Part shown: positions 6,404 through 11,881 of the stretch, in pieces | How positions within the stretch are numbered: the stretch's first letter is position 1 | Layout of the letters: the number at the start of each line of letters is the position of its first letter | Assembly (NCBI GenBank): GCA_002315825.1 | Contig: DCIC01000144.1 | Span: forward strand, 48,687 to 60,567 | Source of the DNA: Bacteroidales bacterium UBA1736 | GTDB lineage: Bacteria > Bacteroidota > Bacteroidia > Bacteroidales > UBA932 | Direction of reading: 5' to 3' | Length of the DNA: 11,881 nt | Position numbers and translations under genes: made by a program | The notes under the pieces: generated by a model | Seen by the model: only the letters and a program-made list of their open reading frames with translations | What the model was told of the DNA's origin: nothing | Database searches by the model: none

Positions 6404-7953
6404 AGTGATTTGTATTGTTCGTAAAGGGAGTTGAAAATAGTGTGTCTTTCATTGTCGGGGGTATGAGTCCTGCGTATTCCCGGTTTCATCGCCCTCTGGG
6501 CGTCGGTGACACATTGATGTACCCCGGCCGCCACTGAAGCTAACATAGCGGCACCCAATGCACAGGCCTGATCGCTGTCCGGAACTTCGATCTTGACTCC
6601 TATGACGTCTGACAGGGTCTGTACGACATAAGGTGATTTGGCTGAGATTCCACCGGCCGCAAGGATACGCTTGATTTCGATGCCGTCTTCAGTAAATCTC
6701 TCGAAAATAGCGCGTGAGCCGAAGGCGGCAGCCTCGACAAGGGCTTTGTAAAATTGGGCCGGAGTAGTGGCCATAGTCAGGCCGCTGACCTTAGCTTTGG
6801 CCCTCGGGTCATCGAAGGGACTTCTCCTGCCGTTGAACCAGTCCAATGCAACGATATCGTCTTTGCGCACCGGAATAGCTGCGGCCTCTGACTCGAGTTC
6901 GGTTATTGGCTTTCCGCAGAAGCGCGAGAACCAGGCGAAAATATCACCGAAAGCGGATTGCCCCGCCTCAATACCAATATATCCGGGCAGAATGGATCCG
7001 TCCACCTGACCGCATATTCCCTTGACTAATCCTATCTTTCCCGGAGGAGCGACGCATAAGTCACAAGTGGATGTGCCTATGATTTTCACCATAGTGCCGC
7101 TCTCTACTCCGCAACCGACCGCTCCTACGTGGCAGTCAGCCCCTCCCAAGGCGATTGCCGTATTTTCCCGGAGACCCAGTCTGTCAGCCCATTCACGGCA
7201 GAGACCTCCGACTTTTGTGTCAGCTGTAAATGTATCCTTGTACAGATGTCCTTTGAAAATGTCCAGAACGGGGTCTATGTTTGTGAAGAAATCCCAGGCT
7301 GGAAGTCCGCCCCAGCTCTCGTTCCACATTGCTTTGTGCCCGGCTGCACATCTTCCCCGAGAAAGTGTCTCGGGAACAGTATTTCCGCTCAGTAGAGCCG
7401 GAATCCAGTCACACAGCTCCACCCAGGACCAGGTTGATTCCAACAGAGACTTGTCCTCTCTTAGGCAGTGCAACATCTTCGCCCACACCCATTCGCAACT
7501 GTAACTTCCTCCGCAGTACTTGGAGTAGTCAATCGTATTGGCTTTGCAGGCCCGGTTGATCTCATCATTCTCTTTGATGGCGGTATGGTCCTTCCATAGG
7601 ACAAACATTGCATCCGGATTGTCCTCGTATTGGGGGAGCATAGCCAATGGACGTCCCTGACGGTCAATGAGTACCGGAGTGGAGGCTGTGGTATCGGCAG
7701 CGATTCCTGCGATTCTTTCCGCGATGCCGCTTCCTGCGTCACGGATGGCGCTGTGTATGGCTTCCTCCATAGACTCCATATAGTCAAGGGGGTGATGCCT
7801 ATACATATTTGCTTGGGCATCACAATACTTATGCTCGGCCCATCTGCGATAGCAACAGGATCCGCTTGAAATCACTGTTCCATTCGATGAGTCTGCAATT
7901 ATGGCTCTTACGGAATCTGTACCGAAGTCCAGACCAAGAAGATACTGTGTCAA
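6400..7953 (-). CDS. araB: L-ribulokinase (FGGY family)
   Basis: This is a 517-residue kinase that phosphorylates L-ribulose to L-ribulose 5-phosphate using ATP; some AraB enzymes also accept D-ribulose and pentitols. AraB hallmarks run through the whole length: GLDFGTDSVRAII (7-19), DTTASTPV (87-94), NPDAMFVLWKDHTA (112-125), SWVELCDWIPALLSG (176-190), RCAAGHKAMW (201-210), GGADCHVGAVG (270-280, probable catalytic Asp273), MVKIIGTSTCD (288-298), GICGQVDGS (312-320) and GIEAGQSAFGD (327-337). The start is TTG (7951-7953); an in-frame stop at 7969-7971 and no ATG between them leave TTG as the best start, and it gives the family N-terminus. It begins two bases after the stop of the secreted-protein gene and overlaps the transporter ATG by four bases, so all three form one operon. 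No araA or araD is present in the window. Confidence 0.92.
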   Translation of the reverse strand: MTQYLLGLDFGTDSVRAIIADSSNGTVISSGSCCYRRWAEHKYCDAQANMYRHHPLDYMESMEEAIHSAIRDAGSGIAERIAGIAADTTASTPVLIDRQGRPLAMLPQYEDNPDAMFVLWKDHTAIKENDEINRACKANTIDYSKYCGGSYSCEWVWAKMLHCLREDKSLLESTWSWVELCDWIPALLSGNTVPETLSRGRCAAGHKAMWNESWGGLPAWDFFTNIDPVLDIFKGHLYKDTFTADTKVGGLCREWADRLGLRENTAIALGGADCHVGAVGCGVESGTMVKIIGTSTCDLCVAPPGKIGLVKGICGQVDGSILPGYIGIEAGQSAFGDIFAWFSRFCGKPITELESEAAAIPVRKDDIVALDWFNGRRSPFDDPRAKAKVSGLTMATTPAQFYKALVEAAAFGSRAIFERFTEDGIEIKRILAAGGISAKSPYVVQTLSDVIGVKIEVPDSDQACALGAAMLASVAAGVHQCVTDAQRAMKPGIRRTHTPDNERHTIFNSLYEQYKSL

Positions 7954-7955
7954 AT

Positions 7956-8384
7956 CTATTCTTTTTGTTTAGCGAGCAACTGGACAGAGCTGTGGTCGGG
8001 CCATTCGACGATGAGATTGATTTCCTTTGTCCTGAAATCTTCAATCATCTGGAAAATGGCAGTGCCGCTGCCGTCCGCCATCTCTCCCTTTCCTGCGGTG
8101 AGGGCTGCCTGATCGATCACTTTGGTGTCGAGGCTGGCAGGATTGTATTTGATCTTACGCTCGGAGAACTTGATGGTGTTGGCTTTGGTGTTGAATGAGA
8201 CCTCGCCGGCCACTAGTCCTGACTTCTCTGTGACGATGCCGCTCTGGATTGAGACTGCTTTGCCCAGGGAAGTGGCTTTGGTGATGGTGTAATCAATCTT
8301 TGAAGAGGTGGTGAAAATACTCTGTCCGCTGAGGCAGACTGTTGCTGCAATGAGCAAAAAAATGGTGGTTAGGATACGTTTCAT
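7956..8384 (-). CDS. Small secreted protein of unknown function
   Basis: This encodes a 142-residue protein that I do not recognise. Residues 1-20 (MKRILTTIFLLIAATVCLSG) form a clear Sec signal peptide with likely cleavage near LSG|QS; the Cys does not fit a good lipobox, so I expect a soluble periplasmic protein. The mature part is rich in short polar/hydrophobic alternations (AGEVSFNTKANTIKFSERKI, KEINLIVEW) that suggest beta-strands, and it ends in KQKE. A LolA-like or other small beta fold is possible but unproven. I chose ATG at 8384 because it gives the signal peptide; the frame extends to 8438, but that part covers the divergent promoter. Its stop lies two bases before the araB start, so it is the first gene of the sugar operon. 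Confidence 0.75.
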   Translation of the reverse strand: MKRILTTIFLLIAATVCLSGQSIFTTSSKIDYTITKATSLGKAVSIQSGIVTEKSGLVAGEVSFNTKANTIKFSERKIKYNPASLDTKVIDQAALTAGKGEMADGSGTAIFQMIEDFRTKEINLIVEWPDHSSVQLLAKQKE

Positions 8385-8389
8385 ATCTG

Positions 8390-8397
8390 CAAATTTA
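8390..8397 (-). promoter_or_regulatory. Minus-strand promoter (-7 element, with -33)
   Basis: TAAATTTG on the minus strand matches TAnnTTTG exactly. A TTG at 8417-8419 (minus) lies 19 bases upstream, which fits the -33/-7 spacing of Bacteroidetes promoters. Only five bases separate the element from the ATG at 8384, so the mRNA would be leaderless or nearly so. It would drive the secreted-protein/araB/transporter operon. Confidence 0.65.
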
Positions 8398-8399
8398 AT

Positions 8400-8407
8400 T
8401 AAATTTG
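8400..8407 (+). promoter_or_regulatory. Plus-strand promoter -7 element
   Basis: TAAATTTG matches TAnnTTTG and lies 24 bases upstream of the ATG at 8432. Upstream, only a weak TTTC (8379-8382) sits near the -33 position, so this side looks weaker than the minus-strand promoter. It would drive the 101-residue protein gene. Confidence 0.55.
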
Positions 8408-8431
8408 TGGATGAAACAATTGAAATAAAAT

Positions 8432-8737
8432 ATGGCATATCAACAAAGGGAAGGGCAGGGCAGCCTCTTCAAAAATGAAAAGCAAAATGACCGTCAGCCT
8501 GATTTCAGGGGCAATATTTTAATCAAAGGCGTGACATATAGCATATCGGCCTGGAACAGGACATCCCAGAATGGACGGGAGTATATCAGCCTTCAGGCCG
8601 AGGAACGCTCTTCGGACGCTCAGCAGGGATATCAGCAGCGTCCTTCTTATACGCCTGCCGCACCATCTGAGGTGGCGCCTCCCCCGTCTTTGGATGATTT
8701 GACTGCGGCGGCCGCTCCTGAGGATCTTCCTTTCTAG
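8432..8737 (+). CDS. Small conserved-type protein with SSB-like C-terminal tip
   Basis: This encodes a 101-residue cytoplasmic protein with three parts. Residues ~8-57 (GQGSLFKNEKQ, FRGNILIKGVTYSISAWNRT, GREYISLQAEE) resemble, from memory, small phage and bacterial proteins of the 'GSLFKN...GSL.V.GKEYWLSAW.K..KGG.YLSLS' type, usually unannotated. Residues ~62-84 are a Gln/Pro/Ala-rich linker. The end, SLDDLTAAAAPEDLPF, is an acidic tail closing in DLPF, like the DDDIPF tip by which single-stranded DNA-binding proteins recruit repair and replication partners. No full OB-fold SSB domain can be claimed at this length. The gene starts 24 bases after a -7 element and ends 33 bases before the sugar kinase. 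A role in DNA transactions is an inference from the tail. Confidence 0.7.
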   Translation: MAYQQREGQGSLFKNEKQNDRQPDFRGNILIKGVTYSISAWNRTSQNGREYISLQAEERSSDAQQGYQQRPSYTPAAPSEVAPPPSLDDLTAAAAPEDLPF

Positions 8738-8756
8738 AAATGATGATTCTTTTTTG

Positions 8757-8764
8757 TATATTTG
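8757..8764 (+). promoter_or_regulatory. Putative promoter -7 element of the PfkB kinase
   Basis: TATATTTG matches TAnnTTTG and ends six bases before the ATG at 8771, implying a leaderless or nearly leaderless transcript. The -33 position is not convincing. The kinase may also be read from the promoter of the preceding gene. Confidence 0.5.
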
Positions 8765-8770
8765 CGTGTT

Positions 8771-9643
8771 ATGCACAATAATTTAGTGATAGGCTTCGGG
8801 GAGTTTCTTTTTGACTGCTTCCCTGACGGACGGGACAGGCCCGGCGGAGCTCCTGCCAATTTTGCCCTGCATGCAGCAAGATGCGGGGCGGAGTCTGTCA
8901 TAGTCACTGCTTGCGGAGCCGATTCACGAGGAGAGATGTTGACCGGAATTGCTGCCGGTAGCGGTGTGAAGATGGTCTGCAATGTAGTGGAATACCCTAC
9001 GGGCTGGGTTAAGGTTTCAGGTACGGACAATGCGCCCACATATGAAATCATCCGTCCCAATGCGTGGGAGCACATTAGACTCAGTGATGAGATTGTCTCC
9101 CTTGCCCGCAATGCCGCTGTCTTCTGTTTCGGCTCGTTGTGTATGAATGCTCCAGAGACAAGATCTACCATATGTGCTATCCTTGGAGCAGAGGGGAAGG
9201 ATATCAGGTATAAGGTGTTTGATGTCAATCTGAGAGATGATTATGGCAAGGCATCGGTGCGCAAGGGTCTTGAACTTTGCAATATCCTGAAACTGAACGA
9301 CTATGAGTTTATTCTTCTCTCAATGATGTTCAATCTTGATTCTGACTCGGAAGAGGATACAGCCCGCCGCTTTATGGAGATGTTTGAAATAGAGACCGTC
9401 ATTGTTACGGCCGGGACGAGATACAGTGCCGTATATACTGCGGACGGGACAAAATCGGTGATTCCCACACCTGTTGTCCCGGAGGATGAATTTGTGGATG
9501 CAGTTGCTGCCGGTGATGCTTTCCTCGGAGCATTCGTGGCATCGCTCATCGATGGGAAGACAATTCTTCAGGCTCACGGCAGGGCCGTCAGTGCTGCCGC
9601 TGAGGTATGTAAATTCCAGGGTGCCGGTTTTGTGGAGCCTTGA
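8771..9643 (+). CDS. PfkB-family sugar kinase, fructokinase-like
   Basis: This is a 290-residue ATP-dependent sugar kinase of the ribokinase/PfkB fold, acting in the cytoplasm. Visible motifs are FGEFLFDCFPDG (9-20), the Gly-rich GGAPANFALHA (25-35), DVNLRDDY (151-158), LKLNDYE (173-179), VTAGTRYS (212-219) and the C-terminal PfkB signature DAVAAGDAF (243-251), where Asp249 is the catalytic base. The FGE.L.D.FPDG...GGAPANFA opening is typical of Bacteroidetes fructokinases, so phosphorylation of fructose to fructose 6-phosphate is the most likely reaction. The signature has Ala where most members have Thr (D-T-x-x-A-G-D), which is unusual but tolerated in some. A TTG nine bases earlier is possible, but ATG at 8771 gives the usual N-terminus. 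The RND adaptor gene follows after 31 bases. Confidence 0.88.
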   Translation: MHNNLVIGFGEFLFDCFPDGRDRPGGAPANFALHAARCGAESVIVTACGADSRGEMLTGIAAGSGVKMVCNVVEYPTGWVKVSGTDNAPTYEIIRPNAWEHIRLSDEIVSLARNAAVFCFGSLCMNAPETRSTICAILGAEGKDIRYKVFDVNLRDDYGKASVRKGLELCNILKLNDYEFILLSMMFNLDSDSEEDTARRFMEMFEIETVIVTAGTRYSAVYTADGTKSVIPTPVVPEDEFVDAVAAGDAFLGAFVASLIDGKTILQAHGRAVSAAAEVCKFQGAGFVEP

Positions 9644-9674
9644 CGTTTTTTTGAATCCAAAAATTCCAGATAGT

Positions 9675-10808
9675 ATGAAACACAATGTGATTTTGTTTAC
9701 CCTTGTTTTGATGGCGGCTGCTGCCGTGACATCTTGCAAGTCAAAGACCCCTGAGCAGGATGCTGCCGTTCAGGTTCAGGCTTATGTTCTGAAGGATACC
9801 ACTTGTACAGTATCCTATTCTTATCCTGCCACGATTCAAGGTCTTCAGGATGTAGCAATCTATCCACAGGTAAGTGGAAGGATTACTGCAATCAAAGTTA
9901 TTGAAGGTCAATATGTCAAAAATGGAGATGTATTGATTGAGATTGATGACGTGCCATACAGGGCAGCTTACGATGCCGCCCTCGCTCAGGTGGAAGTCGC
10001 TAAGGCTCAGCTTGAGACCGCCCGTCTCACCTATGAAAGCAAGAAGAATCTGTTTGACCTGCAGATTATCAGTGAATATCAGCTCAATCTGGCCAACAAT
10101 GAAGTGGCTACGGCTGTCGCCATACTCGGGCAGGCTGAGGCTTCTTTGAAGAGTGCCAGCAATGATCTCTCATTTACAAAGGTGCGCACAATGGGCAAGG
10201 GATATATCGGTTCTCTGCCATATAAGGTAGGAAGTCTGGTGGGACCCAATATCACCACTCCTATCACAATGGTGTCAGACAACTCTTCTGTGTATGCTGA
10301 TTTCTCCATCCCTGAGAATGCCCGTCTGGAAATATTAACATCTGAAGACTTAGAGTCTTATGGCTCAGAACGTGCGGTCAATGGTCTCTTCCCTCCTCTG
10401 AATCTTATCACCAATGTCGGAAGGGAGTTTGACCAGCAGGGGAAAATCCATTCAATCAGTGGCCTTATCTCCAATGAGACCGGGTCAATCCCGGTACGGG
10501 CCATTTTCCCCAATCCCAATGGTGTGCTACTGTCCGGATCCTCAGCAAAGGTTGTATTGAGGTTAGAAGAAAGTAACGTGGTCCTGGTACCCAGAACTTC
10601 TATCAAAGAGATTCAGGACAAGCAGTTTGTGTTTGTGATAAACGGGGACACACTCTCTCAGGTTGAGGTGAAGGCATCCAGACTGAACAGCAGCCAGTGG
10701 CAGTTGCTTCCTGATGAAGAGGGTAATATGCCCCTTAAAGCTGGTGACAGAGTGACAATGACGACCAACCGACTTATGAACGGGGCAAAAGTTGAAGTAA
10801 TCAATTAA
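9675..10808 (+). CDS. RND efflux adaptor (membrane fusion) lipoprotein
   Basis: This 377-residue protein links an RND pump in the inner membrane to an outer-membrane channel. Residues 1-20 are a lipoprotein signal ending in VTS|C, with Cys21 as the lipid-modified residue. A biotinyl-lipoyl-like half follows (IYPQVSGRITAIKVIEGQYV and GDVLIEIDD), then an Ala/Gln-rich coiled-coil hairpin (from AALAQVEVAKAQLETARL to AEASLKSASNDL), the second lipoyl half with GYIGSLPYKVGSLVGP, a beta-barrel domain and a membrane-proximal end (VPRTSIKEIQDKQFVFVI). This order is that of AcrA/MexA. The frame extends back to 9474 inside the kinase gene; I chose ATG at 9675 because it gives the lipoprotein signal. The pump gene starts 5 bases after the stop, so the two are translated from one operon. 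Confidence 0.93.
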   Translation: MKHNVILFTLVLMAAAAVTSCKSKTPEQDAAVQVQAYVLKDTTCTVSYSYPATIQGLQDVAIYPQVSGRITAIKVIEGQYVKNGDVLIEIDDVPYRAAYDAALAQVEVAKAQLETARLTYESKKNLFDLQIISEYQLNLANNEVATAVAILGQAEASLKSASNDLSFTKVRTMGKGYIGSLPYKVGSLVGPNITTPITMVSDNSSVYADFSIPENARLEILTSEDLESYGSERAVNGLFPPLNLITNVGREFDQQGKIHSISGLISNETGSIPVRAIFPNPNGVLLSGSSAKVVLRLEESNVVLVPRTSIKEIQDKQFVFVINGDTLSQVEVKASRLNSSQWQLLPDEEGNMPLKAGDRVTMTTNRLMNGAKVEVIN

Positions 10809-10813
10809 CTGAT

Positions 10814-11881
10814 ATGAAACTCGACAATTTTATCAAACGGCCTGTACTGTCGGGAGTCATCAGTGTCTTGATAGTACTTGTCGGTGTGCTGAGTCTGGTA
10901 TCACTGCCTATTGAGCAGTATCCTGACATAGCCCCTCCGACTATTAGTGTTTCTACAACTTTCTTCGGCGCGGATGCCCAGACTATTATGAAGTCTGTCA
11001 TTACGCCTTTGGAACAGGCAATCAACGGTGTTGAGAATATGCTCTATATGAGTTCCAACTCCTCCAATGCCGGTGAAGCTACGATCAATGTCATTTTCAA
11101 GCAGGGGACGGATCCGGATATGGCCGCGGTCAATGTCCAGAATCGAGTCCAAAAGGCTCTTTCCCTTCTCCCTGCCGAGGTGAAGCAGTACGGAGTACTC
11201 GTGGAGAAGAGGCAGAATTCTATGCTTCAGATATTTGCGGTATATTCTCCGGATGATACATATGATTATGCTTTCTTGTCCAACTATGCTTCTATCAATA
11301 TTCAGCCGAAGATAATGCTGGTCAATGGAGTCGGTAAGTTCCAGATGCTCGGAAGCGAGTATTCCATCAGAGTATGGATGAATCCTTCTTCTATGATGCA
11401 GCACAATCTGGTACCTTCTGATATCACCAGCGTGCTGACTACTCAGAATATTGAGGCTGCAACCGGTACTTTGGGACAGAATACCGACGAGACTTATCAG
11501 TATACGATGAAATACACCGGACGTCTCAAGTCTATTGAGGAGTTTGAGAATATCATAATCCGCTCTGATATGAAAGGAAACATCCTTCGTCTGAAGGATG
11601 TGGCAAAAATTGAGCTGGGTATCGAGTCCTATACTTTCACCGGACAGACCAACGGACATCCCGGAGTTATGTGTATCGCATATCAGGCTGCCGGCTCCAA
11701 TGCTACGAAGGTGAATAAGGAAATAGAACAGATTCTAGAAGATGTCAAGAAAGATGCGCCCAGCGGTCTGGATATTGTCACTATGATGGATACCAATGAC
11801 TTCTTGTTTGCATCAATCAAGCAGGTTGCAGGTACTCTCAGGGATGCCATTATCCTTGTTATCCTGATCGTGCTTCTTTTC
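10814..11881 (+). CDS. RND efflux pump, inner-membrane permease, N-terminal part (cut by window edge)
   Basis: The first 356 codons of an AcrB/MexB-type (HAE-1) transporter, usually about 1,040 residues, run off the window end with no stop. The N-terminus MKLDNFIKRPVLSGVISVLI is the hallmark start, and TM1 covers about residues 12-31. The periplasmic porter region follows, with SLPIEQYPDIAPPTISVST, TPLEQAINGVENMLYMSS, FKQGTDPDMAAVNVQNRVQ, a GVGKFQMLG segment and AYQAAGSNATKV. The window ends in TM2 (AIILVILIVLLF). The proton-relay residues in TM4 and TM10 are outside. Together with the upstream adaptor it would export drugs, bile salts or other amphiphiles by proton antiport; the substrate cannot be told. 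An outer-membrane channel gene probably follows beyond the window. Confidence 0.95.
   Translation, partial: MKLDNFIKRPVLSGVISVLIVLVGVLSLVSLPIEQYPDIAPPTISVSTTFFGADAQTIMKSVITPLEQAINGVENMLYMSSNSSNAGEATINVIFKQGTDPDMAAVNVQNRVQKALSLLPAEVKQYGVLVEKRQNSMLQIFAVYSPDDTYDYAFLSNYASINIQPKIMLVNGVGKFQMLGSEYSIRVWMNPSSMMQHNLVPSDITSVLTTQNIEAATGTLGQNTDETYQYTMKYTGRLKSIEEFENIIIRSDMKGNILRLKDVAKIELGIESYTFTGQTNGHPGVMCIAYQAAGSNATKVNKEIEQILEDVKKDAPSGLDIVTMMDTNDFLFASIKQVAGTLRDAIILVILIVLLF

Larger units (their letters stand above)
8390..8407. repeat. Perfect 18-base palindrome forming back-to-back -7 elements
   Basis: CAAATTTAATTAAATTTG equals its own reverse complement. Its two halves are the -7 elements for the two divergent genes, separated by only two bases. 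RNA polymerase could not occupy both sites at once. It could also serve as an operator for a dimeric regulator. The palindrome is seen directly; the role is inferred. Confidence 0.7.

Noticed and set aside
8411..8428. Five-codon frame (MKQLK) just before the SSB-tail gene as a leader peptide
   Set aside because: Too short, with no regulatory structure or codon pattern to support it.
8385..8438. Longer start for the secreted protein (18 extra residues)
   Set aside because: The extension hides the signal peptide and lies over the divergent promoter.
9474..9674. Longer start for the RND adaptor inside the kinase gene
   Set aside because: The extra 67 residues lie in another frame of the kinase and would bury the lipoprotein signal.
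9644..9674. T-run after the sugar kinase as an intrinsic terminator
   Set aside because: Seven T residues are present at the start of the gap, but no stable stem precedes them.
10901..11659. 252-codon antisense frame inside the RND pump gene
   Set aside because: The opposite strand has unambiguous RND sequence; this frame is His/Arg/Ile-rich with no domain.

Overview
The window looks like a chromosomal segment from a member of the Bacteroidota, most likely order Bacteroidales. The support is: promoter-like elements of the TAnnTTTG type just upstream of several starts, weak or absent Shine-Dalgarno sequences, a PorT-type outer-membrane barrel, a Bacteroidetes-style RND adaptor lipoprotein, and two-receiver/PEP-synthase-like and AraB proteins of recognisable families. 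No tRNA, rRNA, CRISPR array, insertion sequence or phage module was seen. The segment is densely coded, and no gene-free stretch exceeds about 90 bases.

Layout. (1) Positions 1-792, plus strand: the last 50 codons of folE (GTP cyclohydrolase I), then after 9 bases a small secreted beta-barrel protein. (2) Positions 789-8384, minus strand, read right to left: a small secreted protein of unknown function, an L-ribulokinase (araB) that starts with TTG two bases later, and a polyol/sugar-type MFS transporter overlapping araB by 4 bases. After a short regulatory gap come NADP-type glutamate dehydrogenase (gdhA) and, 18 bases further, a 979-residue protein with two receiver-like domains fused to the nucleotide-binding half of PEP synthase. 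(3) Positions 8432-11881, plus strand: a 101-residue protein ending in an SSB-like acidic/DLPF tail, a PfkB-family (fructokinase-like) sugar kinase, and the start of an RND efflux operon (adaptor lipoprotein plus the first 356 residues of the inner-membrane pump).

How they work together. The minus-strand block has two parts. The sugar part imports and phosphorylates a pentulose or polyol: the transporter resembles the RbtT/DalT/CsbX family and the kinase is AraB-like, but no isomerase or epimerase is present here. The gdhA part couples ammonia assimilation to a putative signal-responsive ATP/PEP-type enzyme that lacks the catalytic phosphohistidine domain. The divergent intergenic region at 8385-8431 carries a perfect 18-base palindrome that forms a -7-like element on each strand.

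Most of the window is ordinary housekeeping and accessory metabolism. The points most worth a second look are the receiver-PEP-synthase-like fusion, the small protein with an SSB-type tail, the palindromic divergent promoter, promoter-to-start spacings that imply leaderless mRNAs, and the AraB/polyol-transporter pairing.
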